A DNA stretch of 64,000 bases from contig NZ_JAUKPO010000001.1 of NCBI RefSeq assembly GCF_030503435.1, forward strand, positions 1-64,000, in the 5' to 3' direction. The notes beneath the pieces are model-generated. The model had not been told where the DNA came from and did no database searches. It saw only the letters and a program-made list of their open reading frames with translations. This stretch comes from Rhodocytophaga aerolata. Lineage in GTDB: Bacteria; Bacteroidota; Bacteroidia; Cytophagales; 172606-1. The position numbers and the translations under genes are program-made. Positions 8,640 through 16,684 of the stretch are shown here, in pieces; the stretch's first letter is position 1, and every line of letters starts with the position of its first letter.

Positions 8640-9001
8640 ATAATGTTATTAGATTTGGTAATTCCCCCGGTCGAGTACTTTATGTGTGTGATGGCCATGG
8701 GCTAAAAATAGGATCCTCCACCGGCGTTATTCTGTATCATTATGATGGAGCTACCCTGAAGAAAGGTGGCTCCCATGGACCGGTCGAGTATCATTTCGAT
8801 GGCAGATAGTCCAAAGAAAAAAGCCCTACAGGCAAAACCTTGTTTACCTGGGATGGAAAAATGCTAAAAAAGAATGACTTGGATGGATCCTTTGCCTTTT
8901 ATGTAGGGGCTCACTTGCCTGCAGCTATTTTGATTTTACTTACCTTGCTTGAGGATCTGGATGCTAGCAAACAAAATTTTACCAATGCAGCAAACGTTTA
9001 G
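8636..9001 (+). pseudogene. 18-residue-repeat protein with premature stop
   Basis: ATG at 8636 opens a 122-codon frame with one internal TAG at 8807-8809. Ignoring it, residues 15-86 form four tandem 18-residue units of the form LY.(C/Y/F/W)DG..LK.G...G.: LYVCDGHGLKIGSSTGVI, LYHYDGATLKKGGSHGPV, EYHFDG...KEKSPTGKT and LFTWDGKMLKKNDLDGSF. A short hydrophobic tail (AAILILLTLL) follows. The unit looks like a beta-hairpin repeat, similar in style to MORN/YwqK repeats but not the same. A single stop in an otherwise regular repeat suggests recent loss. It overlaps the end of the T9SS remnant by four bases. Confidence 0.5.
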
Positions 9002-9110
9002 TTAGCCTCCTGCTATTGGCAGCTATTAACTCATCTTCAGAAGTAAGCCTACCAAGGAGCAAGTAGTAGAGTTCAGACTTTATGTCTTAGTTAATATAAT
9101 TTCCCAATAT

Positions 9111-9133
9111 TTGAGACTTATGAGTTGTCTCAA
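9111..9133. terminator. Hairpin downstream of the 9153-11474 gene
   Basis: A perfect 7-bp inverted repeat TTGAGAC/GTCTCAA with a 9-base loop, 19 bases past the stop of the minus-strand lipoprotein gene. It has only a weak U-rich tail on the minus strand, so it is a moderate terminator at best. Confidence 0.4.
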
Positions 9134-9152
9134 TTTAATGGATGAGATCAAT

Positions 9153-11474
9153 CTAAATATACCCAAACTTCCTCAATGCACCCAACACATCCCTCAACTC
9201 CTCAATCGTAATCTGCTTATCTTTCACTGTCTCTTTTAGATAAGCATTGATGATATATGCCTGCCTCGTTTTATCATCCTGCGGAGGGTTGTTAGTCTGG
9301 GGTTTTCTGGTAGGCGCAGGGGGAATCAGTATCGATCTATCCTTCAAACCACTCAAAGCTTGAATCAGCGTGGCAATCTCTTCAACATTATTGATTGAAT
9401 TAGAAAATCCATGACTCCACAAACGATGCTCAACAACCGTTGTCTTGCCCTTCATATCAGTCAAACTACCTTTGGCGATGAATTCTATAATTCCTTCCGC
9501 TCCTTGAGAGAGAAATTTTACTTTTAGCGAATCATTCTTCATCTTTCCGGACAAAAGTTCAACCTGTATACCACTACACATTGTCTGATTATTTGTACAG
9601 ATAGGAACAGGCTTCCCTGTCAATAAGTTGGTTGCGCTGAAGCTCCAGCTAATGTTGAATGGCTGGGTGGACTGGAGCAATACCTGCATCTTCTTCTCAT
9701 CTTTCCCGATGATGGCTTCGTTGAGTTCAGCGGCATAGAGAGAAGGTTTATCTGTCATCACGTTATTGCCCTTGTAAGCAGCATAGCGTGGAAGGAATTT
9801 CAAATGATATTCCTGCGAGCGCAACAGTTGCTTATTACTCGGAATGGACACATTAGGAATTCCACCAACTGCAGATGGAAGAAATTTTAATGCTCCTTCA
9901 TCAACCGTTGCCTGTATAAGCGTGTCACTTATGCCAGGAGCCAGCTGAATAGAAGGGGTGCTGACCGCTAAATTGAGTCCCGATGCCGTAGTCACAATAA
10001 TCTTTCCACCCGGCAGTAAGGGCAAATTCCGGATCAATACTTCCTTCGACTGTCCGCTTTGTTCAAACCGTAATTCCTGCCGCACGCCCTTAGCAGCAAA
10101 TTCTACTTTGGAAATGAGGAAATCACGACTAGAGGTGGAATCGTTACCGTGCAGTGTTAATTGTAAGTCACCCACAAAAAAATCCTGCTCCACCTTGATT
10201 GAGCCTCCGACTTCCTTTGAAGTTATCAGCAACCGGGGAAATGCAATGTCTGGGCGGACGACATCAGGTCTTGTGGATCCCAGGCTCCGCGTTACATAGA
10301 GAATATGAAAACCTTCCTCGTCCTTATCATCATCGCCGCCGATCTTGGAACGAATGGTCACAAACCCCTGCAACTTACCATCAGGCCTCAGGCAAAGATT
10401 GGTAAACGTTACCCCCAAGTCATCGTCATTCTGTTGCGTCTCCTCAACTCTGACCACCACTCTTCCGTTAATTTCTAGAGCGTGTGATTTGCCATCATCC
10501 GCATCTCTCCTGCCATCCACATCTTGGCTGGTTACCACGAAGCGGTTGAACAATTCAACGATGGAAAAATTCACTACCTCTCTGGACGGATTCACTTCAA
10601 ATGCAATATTAAACTGCCCAGAGAGAGGGGATTGAGCCCAAGGCTTCCATCCGGCCGGCGCATCGCCATCGCAATCAAAATTGTCGCTGTCATCAAACCG
10701 ACCTGTATTATCCTGCATGAACAATAGCCAGAAAATATCCAGAGGGGCGGGATTTTCAAAATGATCCTTAAACCAGATCATTTCTGAATTATGGATCTCA
10801 GATTTGAAATCGTGGTTCGCATCCATGACCCATAGTCCGTAGAAACCTAACTGTCTGCCTTCAAGCCATGAGTACCCATTATCTTCAGTATCTGCAGGGT
10901 CTACACCTGGTGCAAAAAACCAAGGGTTGTTCCAGAATTGTTTGTCTGGAGAGATCTCAGCTTCCATGCAGGGAGAGTCGCCGCAGTTTTTCCGATGCTC
11001 GTCTGAGGATTCATCGTGCAGAGCTTCCACATCGCTGATCAGGAAGTTGAAGGCCTGAGTGGGAATGATGTGAAGATTCCAATCCTCATCATCATCATAA
11101 TGCCAGTTGAATTGATGAAGGGTCGCCGACATATTGTATTTGAAACCATTTACTGGCCGCCAGCAATTGAACAAGAAGGGAGGCCAGTCCCAAGCAACAG
11201 CCATCTCGCCCTGACATTCCGCCCCTACAAAATCTCCGTTGGTAAAATCACTTGCTGAGACCTCGAGTAGATTATCAACGGTGTGCCTCCAGGCTTGGAC
11301 TGAAGGGAAACAATCGTCATCCACTCCTGCATTACAGCTGCAAAGTGTGGATGGATTCACCACGAAGTTGTTGTCCTGGCAAGCTGCAAGAATAAGTACA
11401 AGTAGAACTAAGAGTTGAACCAATAGTTTACTTGATTTTGCTGCCGAAATACTAACACGAAGTAGTTTTTTCAT
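9153..11474 (-). CDS. Large lipoprotein of the GxWV..EIH family
   Basis: A 773-residue protein with a lipoprotein signal: charged MKKLLR, a hydrophobic run, and the lipobox LILAAC placing the lipid-modified Cys at about residue 32. Residues 45-400 resemble the protein at 6816-8006: a PPF.FNCWRPV.GFKY segment, DWNLHIIP, then GLWVMDANHDFKSEIHNSEMIW and DNTGRFDDSDNFD. The rest is beta-rich, with Ig-like pacing. The last 30 residues (KDKQITIEELRDVLGALRKF) form a helix pair reminiscent of a dockerin-like end. It is likely anchored in the outer or inner membrane facing outward. Base composition is clearly more GC-rich than the neighbouring 3.5-8 kb and 12-16 kb genes. Function unknown. Confidence 0.65.
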   Translation of the reverse strand: MKKLLRVSISAAKSSKLLVQLLVLLVLILAACQDNNFVVNPSTLCSCNAGVDDDCFPSVQAWRHTVDNLLEVSASDFTNGDFVGAECQGEMAVAWDWPPFLFNCWRPVNGFKYNMSATLHQFNWHYDDDEDWNLHIIPTQAFNFLISDVEALHDESSDEHRKNCGDSPCMEAEISPDKQFWNNPWFFAPGVDPADTEDNGYSWLEGRQLGFYGLWVMDANHDFKSEIHNSEMIWFKDHFENPAPLDIFWLLFMQDNTGRFDDSDNFDCDGDAPAGWKPWAQSPLSGQFNIAFEVNPSREVVNFSIVELFNRFVVTSQDVDGRRDADDGKSHALEINGRVVVRVEETQQNDDDLGVTFTNLCLRPDGKLQGFVTIRSKIGGDDDKDEEGFHILYVTRSLGSTRPDVVRPDIAFPRLLITSKEVGGSIKVEQDFFVGDLQLTLHGNDSTSSRDFLISKVEFAAKGVRQELRFEQSGQSKEVLIRNLPLLPGGKIIVTTASGLNLAVSTPSIQLAPGISDTLIQATVDEGALKFLPSAVGGIPNVSIPSNKQLLRSQEYHLKFLPRYAAYKGNNVMTDKPSLYAAELNEAIIGKDEKKMQVLLQSTQPFNISWSFSATNLLTGKPVPICTNNQTMCSGIQVELLSGKMKNDSLKVKFLSQGAEGIIEFIAKGSLTDMKGKTTVVEHRLWSHGFSNSINNVEEIATLIQALSGLKDRSILIPPAPTRKPQTNNPPQDDKTRQAYIINAYLKETVKDKQITIEELRDVLGALRKFGYI

Positions 11475-11532
11475 GACGAATATTTTGAGTTAAAGAAATC
11501 GAGAGCCAGTTTGGGTAAACGAGAAATGAACC

Positions 11533-11715
11533 TTAAAGAAAGCCGTTGCTTACCTGCACCTTTTGGCTGACTTCACAGTACAAGCCTAACCGTTTAGCTA
11601 GCTGGCCAATCTAAAATCCTACTTCATGGTCACGCACATAATCATCTCCCCGTAATGCTTCTTTAAAGTAGCGTTGTGCATGAGAAATATTTTTGCAGGG
11701 TGTGATATTGAGCAT
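11533..11715 (-). pseudogene. MobF/TrwC-type relaxase N-terminal remnant
   Basis: Reading the minus strand from ATG at 11715 gives MLNITPCKNISHAQRYF, KEALRGDDYVRDHEVGF, a TAG, then IGQLAKRLGLYCEVS and a TAA at 11533. This follows the N-terminal pattern of MobF relaxases (ML.I.P..SA..A..YY...DYY....G.W.G..A..LGL.G.V). The TAG stands where the family has a conserved Trp. Only about 60 codons remain and the catalytic tyrosines and HUH motif are gone or mutated. It is a scar of a former conjugative or mobilisable element. Confidence 0.5.
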
Positions 11716-12052
11716 ATGTAGTCAGAGGCTAAAACCCTACCAAAATGCAGTTACCGGTTCCGATAGGGGCAGCACAAAATAAAGAATACACTTTTCCCCT
11801 ATCCGAAATGGATATGTACTAAGTATGCATAAATAAGTCACAACTACAAGTTAAAGAAGTATAAAATTTTTAATCCTCCTATTCATAGCATGGCATCAAG
11901 AAAGATTTTGAAGTATGCGCTTTCAACATTCAATAATGTATGATTGCCCAACAGGCAGAAGCAGCTCGGGTGGAGATGTGTGATAATCCTATTGAGGTCA
12001 GACAGTCGCTAAATCGAAAATATAGATAAAGATCAATATATGATATTTTAAA

Positions 12053-12072
12053 AATACCTAAAATTAGGTATT
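12053..12072. promoter_or_regulatory. 20-bp palindromic operator-like site, copy 3
   Basis: A perfect AATACCTA-AAAT-TAGGTATT palindrome 300 bp upstream of the four-cysteine peptide gene at 12372. It is the only recognisable signal in the otherwise empty, very AT-rich stretch 11716-12280. Confidence 0.6.
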
Positions 12073-12280
12073 GCTTTAATAAAAATTAATTTTTATGTTT
12101 ACTAATAACCTTTGCAAGACATTTATATTAAGATGATTTGAGTTAATATACAATTCACTAAATAATAAATCGTATTGTGGTCTAACCACCGCTTCTATTG
12201 CTTTATTTTAATACAATGTCTTTTACTATTCTCACTTAGATGATATCTTCTAAGTTTAGGGAATTATACTGCAGCCTTTT

Positions 12281-12322
12281 ACCTACATAGTAGGGTTAAT
12301 CAGTTTACCTATGTAATGGGTT
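12281..12322 (+). repeat. Two tandem near-palindromes upstream of the peptide gene
   Basis: ACCTACATAGTAGGGT (12281-12296) and ACCTATGTAATGGGT (12307-12321) repeat with a 26-bp period. Each is a short hairpin or near-palindrome with an ACCTA core like the 20-bp operator family. They end about 50 bp before the ATG at 12372, a suitable place for a regulator site. Confidence 0.4.
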
Positions 12323-12371
12323 GATATATCTTCCTCTTTTTCTAATCTTTCAACATTTTAAATAATTTAAT

Positions 12372-12581
12372 ATGTCTTGGATAAATGGAAACTGTCAAGG
12401 TGACAGAAATTATGAGTGTTATTATCAAAGTTTTAATCCTATTGGATATGATCAATATGGTTTTCCTGTATACCAAAATTGGTGTAGAGATTCTGACAAC
12501 CCTTGTTCAGATTTTGAAGCTGGTGGAGGCTTAGTCAAGGTTGTAGATCATACTCGGCCTGATGAAGGTGGAGGTTGGTAA
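12372..12581 (+). CDS. 69-residue four-cysteine peptide, possible precursor
   Basis: A small Tyr/Asn/Asp/Gly-rich protein with cysteines at 8, 16, 38 and 45, no signal peptide and no membrane segment. It ends in a Gly-rich acidic tail (RPDEGGGW). It is the first gene before a run containing isoprenoid-synthase-like and terpene-cyclase-like proteins. A small cysteine-bearing peptide there could be a substrate (for example for cysteine prenylation or thioether formation), but no leader/core boundary can be shown. Composition and codon use match the AT-rich genes that follow. The spacing to the next gene (162 bp) leaves cotranscription uncertain. It could also be a small structural or regulatory protein. 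Confidence 0.5.
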   Translation: MSWINGNCQGDRNYECYYQSFNPIGYDQYGFPVYQNWCRDSDNPCSDFEAGGGLVKVVDHTRPDEGGGW

Positions 12582-12743
12582 GATTGAATATTATCTGTAT
12601 TGACAGGAAAATTATTATATCAATACCTTGATTGCTGATAGCTTTTATTTGGCTTAACTAACCTTATTTTCCCTTATTACTCTTTAAATATAATCTATTC
12701 ATTTTTTGTTGATGCATCCTTTTACATAAAACAAATTATACAA

Positions 12744-13364
12744 ATGAAGCAACCTAATAAAAATATTAAAGTTAGCAACTCTGATGTTCGCTTTCTTACC
12801 GAAATAGATGAGTTATTAAAGCAAATACCTGCTATGAAATACAAACCAATGGTGGGTGTATATGATTTAAGAGAAATATTGAAAGTAATGAAAGAACTCC
12901 CAAAACTTACTTTTCCTATTAAAAGCGCAGGAGAACTTATTGAAAAATTAGGAGGAAGCGGCAAAACATTTCGTATTGAAAGTATTGACGTAGATCCTGT
13001 TCGGATGATCAAATATATGCCGGCTTATTATTTTCCTATTGCAGATATGGGTAATTTCCTTGAAAAGATGGCTGAGCTTATCCAGCAAAATCGATATAAA
13101 GCAGACCTGCCAAAAGAAATGAAAAATATCCAGGAGCAAACTTCTGGTGCTTTGCATTTTCCAATTGAAAATAGGGAAAGCCTTTTTGCTCAATTATCTA
13201 CTACAGGTAGAAGTTTTACCTATCAAGGTAGAAAAGTTAACTTGGAGCAAGTAATTCGGCACATTCCAGATAACTACTTCCCAATAAAAACGGAAAAAGA
13301 TTTCTATGCTCGAGTGACGGATTTAATCGTAAGTCGCCCTTTAATAGTTCCACATACTAGTTAA
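12744..13364 (+). CDS. Hypothetical protein with two 63-residue tandem repeats
   Basis: A 206-residue, Lys/Ile-rich soluble protein with no signal peptide. Residues 55-117 and 138-200 are tandem copies of one motif: L.FPI....L...L...G..F......V....I...P..YFPI......F.......LI. The repeated YFPI/FPI boxes and the IxxxP spacing are clear in both. The N-terminal segment (FLTEIDELLKQIPAMKYKPM...LREILKVMKELP) looks like a diverged third unit. No family is recognised. It lies 63 bp ahead of the class I isoprenoid-synthase-like gene in the same direction. Alternating helical and FPI segments suggest a binding or scaffold role, which is inference. Confidence 0.6.
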   Translation: MKQPNKNIKVSNSDVRFLTEIDELLKQIPAMKYKPMVGVYDLREILKVMKELPKLTFPIKSAGELIEKLGGSGKTFRIESIDVDPVRMIKYMPAYYFPIADMGNFLEKMAELIQQNRYKADLPKEMKNIQEQTSGALHFPIENRESLFAQLSTTGRSFTYQGRKVNLEQVIRHIPDNYFPIKTEKDFYARVTDLIVSRPLIVPHTS

Positions 13365-13427
13365 GATGCTCATTCATTAGTTTAATTAACTTAAGGTTTT
13401 AAGTACAAAATACTAATTTTTCTACGC

Positions 13428-14540
13428 TTGATTCAAAACAATCATATATGGCCTTTAGGATTACTGCTAGACGAGGTCTGGTTAAAGGTGCATAGGGTAA
13501 TAATACATCAACTTCAAGTTACAGATTATTGGATACAGGATGAAGAGTATGCTGAATTTATGGATCAGCAAAGGATTAAAGGTGAAAATTTGAAAAAAAG
13601 ATTGATCTTACCTCTAATGGGCGAGGATTATTTTTTACTGGAAACCGAAAGCGTTTTTGGTCCAATGAATAAGCGTTTCCGCTCAAAGTTACCAATCAGC
13701 TTATCATTTGGTTATGATATTGGATTGCACTTTTCTTACCTTTCTTCAGGGCAGACTGATTGGGCTGAAAAAATAGCTTCTTTAAGTGCACTATTCAATA
13801 CAGGTATTTCTATTTTTGATCTTATCCTAGATCATTATCCTCATCTTTCAAAGCAGTTAATAGAGATTATTAATGAGAAAACTTTATCTGACTTAGCAAC
13901 TTATACACCTACGCAGCTGGCAGAATTTTATAGTGTCGTTTTAAATGTTGAAAAACCCGAACTTAAAATTTTACTCAAATTTATTATTGGATTCTTTATC
14001 GAATTAAATAAATTATTTCCTGAGAATAATAAAATTAAGGCCCGTCAAGAATTATTGTTAATGTTAATAAAAGGATTAAAATCGGAGCTATTATCGGTTA
14101 ATTATGGGACTTTGCCTATAGCAGAGCAGCTAAAAATAGCACGTTTAAAATCTGTTTTGCCTTTTCTTATTATTAAAAAATTAGCTACTATTCCAGTAAC
14201 TGATAACAATAAAAAGCTTTCTAAAACTCTAAATACATTTATTACTTGTTTTGCTGAAAGCTTTTGGCTTCTGGATGATTTTGTAGACTTAGTTAGGGAC
14301 TTACAAAATAAATCCATAAACAATGTTTTACTTCAAATTCAAAAAAACATACTGGTAGAGGAAGATTATCCAGTTTTACAGGAAATACTTAAGGGCAACT
14401 ATATAGTGGATACTTCTCAAAGGTTGATTCACCGTATCAATATATGTAACAATTTTTTAAAGCAGCAAGAATTAGATTCTAACATCTCTAATTACTTTAT
14501 ACTTTTTTTCCTTGCATATATTAGGGATTGGATGTCCTAA
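13428..14540 (+). CDS. Class I isoprenoid-synthase-like protein
   Basis: A 370-residue, nearly all-helical protein. Two acidic motifs stand at positions expected for a class I isoprenoid synthase fold: D131-L-I-L-D135 in GISIFDLILDHYP, and D283-D284-x2-D287-x3-D291 in FWLLDDFVDLVRDLQNKSINN, the latter typical of the second Mg-binding region of polyprenyl-synthase-related proteins. The first motif is degenerate relative to DDxxD, so activity (head-to-tail condensation, cyclisation or peptide prenylation) cannot be assigned. The start used is a TTG at 13428; no ATG exists between the upstream stop at 13392 and a conserved-looking N-terminus, so start choice is uncertain. It is followed after 13 bp by the QW-repeat gene, clearly one operon. 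Confidence 0.55.
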   Translation: MIQNNHIWPLGLLLDEVWLKVHRVIIHQLQVTDYWIQDEEYAEFMDQQRIKGENLKKRLILPLMGEDYFLLETESVFGPMNKRFRSKLPISLSFGYDIGLHFSYLSSGQTDWAEKIASLSALFNTGISIFDLILDHYPHLSKQLIEIINEKTLSDLATYTPTQLAEFYSVVLNVEKPELKILLKFIIGFFIELNKLFPENNKIKARQELLLMLIKGLKSELLSVNYGTLPIAEQLKIARLKSVLPFLIIKKLATIPVTDNNKKLSKTLNTFITCFAESFWLLDDFVDLVRDLQNKSINNVLLQIQKNILVEEDYPVLQEILKGNYIVDTSQRLIHRINICNNFLKQQELDSNISNYFILFFLAYIRDWMS

Positions 14541-14553
14541 TTAGATTTAGCAT

Positions 14554-15669
14554 ATGAATTTAGACATAATAAAGTCGAATGGAATTAAAGATTGCCTAAT
14601 TAGAGGAAAGCAATTTTTAACCGAAAGTCGGTCTTCTGATGGTTTATGGAGGGATTTTAAAACTAAAGCTGATTTAAGTTCTGAATGGGTAACAAGCTTT
14701 GTTACTTATGCCTTGATGCATACTAGTCCACCTAACTGGCAAAATAATCGAAAAATGCCATTTCAACAACTGTTTTATAGGCAGAAAAGAAATGGAGGTT
14801 GGGCATACAACAGGCAAGTTCCCACTGATTGTGATAGTACAGCTTGGGCTCTCTTAGCTTTGTCTTGTTGCAAAATATGGAGACCTTCAGCTATTTTAAG
14901 AGGTATAGATTACATTCGTAGACATCAACAAACTACTTATGGAGGTTTTTCTACTTATGATACTTATGATGGCATTGGTCGTTATATACAAGCTCCAAAT
15001 AATTACTGGGTTCAAGGGTGGCTACAAGTACATCCTAGTGTCACTGCTGTAGCTTTGCAGGCTTTATTAATACATGGAGAAAATTCAAATAATAATTCTG
15101 TACGGCAAGCAGTACAATACTTAAAGAACACTAAATCAAATATTGGTCATTGGACGTGTTATTGGTGGAAAGGCTATGCTTATCCTACTTATCAAACGCT
15201 CAAAAGTCTGATCTATACTCAGGACTTGACAACAGTACAATATCAAGAAACAATAAATTTTATTATTGCCAATCAGAAAAAAGATGGCGGATGGAATGAT
15301 GCTAATGAACAAGAGAGTGAAGTTTTTGCAACAGTCTTCAATTTGCTTACATTATTACTATTTCCACAAAGAAGTGGAGAAGAATCTATAATTGCTGCCA
15401 TAAAGTTTATTTCCTCAAAACAATTATCGGATGGAAGTTGGCCTGTAAACCCAATTTTAAGAATTCCTCCTCCAATGACTAAAGACATATTAACGGTAGA
15501 AACATGGGAAGTGGATAAACTTATGACAGGAGTTATTATCACAGATCAAGAAAGAATCTTTACCACAGCAGCAGTTATCTGGGGATTGTCTATTTATGAA
15601 GTCATTTACAGAAATAAAACCCTTATTTCGAATCTGCCAACAATTAAAAATGTCAAATTAAAAAAATGA
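14554..15669 (+). CDS. Prenyltransferase/squalene-oxidase repeat (QW) protein
   Basis: A 371-residue alpha/alpha-barrel-type protein with the QW-like repeats of terpene cyclases and protein prenyltransferase beta subunits: SSDGLWRDF, RNGGWAYN, YGGFSTYD, KKDGGWND and SDGSWPVN. PTDCDSTAWAL at 91-100 occupies the place of the class II cyclase DxDD acid motif but reads D-C-D-S, as in many single-domain QW proteins of unknown chemistry. No signal peptide. Its immediate upstream neighbour is isoprenoid-synthase-like, so a two-enzyme terpenoid pathway is a reasonable inference. It is shorter than squalene-hopene cyclase (about 630 residues), comparable to one barrel. Confidence 0.65.
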   Translation: MNLDIIKSNGIKDCLIRGKQFLTESRSSDGLWRDFKTKADLSSEWVTSFVTYALMHTSPPNWQNNRKMPFQQLFYRQKRNGGWAYNRQVPTDCDSTAWALLALSCCKIWRPSAILRGIDYIRRHQQTTYGGFSTYDTYDGIGRYIQAPNNYWVQGWLQVHPSVTAVALQALLIHGENSNNNSVRQAVQYLKNTKSNIGHWTCYWWKGYAYPTYQTLKSLIYTQDLTTVQYQETINFIIANQKKDGGWNDANEQESEVFATVFNLLTLLLFPQRSGEESIIAAIKFISSKQLSDGSWPVNPILRIPPPMTKDILTVETWEVDKLMTGVIITDQERIFTTAAVIWGLSIYEVIYRNKTLISNLPTIKNVKLKK

Positions 15670-15676
15670 TATACAT

Positions 15677-16354
15677 ATGGCAACACTCAAACTCAAATCA
15701 ATTACCTGCTTAGACACGGCAGAAACCGGCGCTGATGAATTATATGTAACATTTAACGGAACAAAGCGATCATTGCCTAACATGACTCCGGGTCAAACAA
15801 AAGCAATTAATGATGAATTTACATTCGAGGGATCGGAGACGCTCAGTTTGTATGAGAATGACGGAGATCATTGGTACGATCGGGATGACTTCATCGCCAA
15901 ACATACAATCACCGAATCGTCAGGTGACATAACGCTTGATTTTAAAGCGACTAGTGGCCATGGTGTGCCTGCGCACTACACAATAAGTGCAAGTGTGAAT
16001 GCCAGCCAGACACCCACAACTGCATTACTCCGTCTTAAATCAATTAACTGTATAAAAACTGCAGAATCCTTCACTGATGAGTTATATATAACATTTAATG
16101 GAACAAAAACATATTTACCTGACATGACTCCGGGTCAAACAAAGATGCTTAACAATGAATATCTATTCGAGGTAACATCGGATCTGAGTTTGTTTGAAAA
16201 TGACGGAGATCATTGGTACGATCGGGATGACTTCATCGGCAAACAGACGATCACCAAAACGCCGGCTGAAAGAACACTCGAGTACAAAGCGACAAGTGGC
16301 AATGGAATGCCTGCGCACTATGTATTGAGTGTAAGTATAACTCCAGTTTCCTAA
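15677..16354 (+). CDS. Duplicated beta-domain protein with acidic D-rich loops
   Basis: A 225-residue protein consisting of two tandem copies of a roughly 110-residue beta-rich domain (residues about 3-109 and 114-221; DNA period 342 bp). Each copy has L.LKSI.C..TAE...DELY..FNGTK, then P.MTPGQTK and the acidic loop ENDGDHWYDRDDFI, which looks like a calcium-binding C2-type or beta-sandwich loop. A 40-bp stretch is identical between the copies (15857-15896 and 16199-16238), indicating recent duplication or gene conversion. It starts 7 bp after the cyclase-like gene and ends at a hairpin terminator, so it is the last gene of the cluster. No signal peptide. Function unknown. Confidence 0.6.
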   Translation: MATLKLKSITCLDTAETGADELYVTFNGTKRSLPNMTPGQTKAINDEFTFEGSETLSLYENDGDHWYDRDDFIAKHTITESSGDITLDFKATSGHGVPAHYTISASVNASQTPTTALLRLKSINCIKTAESFTDELYITFNGTKTYLPDMTPGQTKMLNNEYLFEVTSDLSLFENDGDHWYDRDDFIGKQTITKTPAERTLEYKATSGNGMPAHYVLSVSITPVS

Positions 16355-16377
16355 TTCCCTGCTGGCAAAACGCTGGG

Positions 16378-16395
16378 CGAAGTTTTATAACTTCG
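16378..16395 (+). terminator. Hairpin terminator after the terpenoid-like cluster
   Basis: A perfect 7-bp stem CGAAGTT/AACTTCG with a TTAT loop, 24 bases after the stop at 16354 and followed by a T-rich stretch. Confidence 0.55.
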
Positions 16396-16419
16396 TTCTG
16401 CTATTTTCCGCGTCTTTGA

Positions 16420-16611
16420 CGCAAAAGGCTTGTAATCCAAAGTCATCTAAAATCAATAGATCCTATTTTTCTATTTTGTTAATTTCTTTACTATAACTAG
16501 CATCTGCTTTACTCATTTTCAACCGGGAAAAGAGTTTGCCTATATTAAAGTACATCACCTTATAGCCTTGCATGCATGCCTGATGACTCAAAGCAGAAGC
16601 TATGTAGCTTT
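16420..16611 (-). pseudogene. istB: IS21 helper ATPase IstB remnant
   Basis: The minus strand reads SYIASALSHQACMQGYKV, MYFNIGKLFSRLKMSKADAS, YSKEINKIEK, then a TAG and DLLILDDFGLQAF. This is the central AAA+ part of IS21-family IstB, including the Walker B LLILDD. The Walker A region that should precede it is missing because the IS66 copy starts at 16612 on that side. A TAG replaces the residue before DLLILDD. Non-functional. Confidence 0.7.
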
Positions 16612-16684
16612 GTATCCACCGCCTGAAGTAGCCTTGATTTAAAGTTAAGAGCCAAAGTAATTTAGCAGAAAAACTGTTAAATAA

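Noticed and set aside
14826-14841. DCDST as a functional class II terpene cyclase DxDD motif.
   Set aside because: The fourth residue is Ser, not Asp; the place is right but catalysis cannot be claimed from sequence alone.
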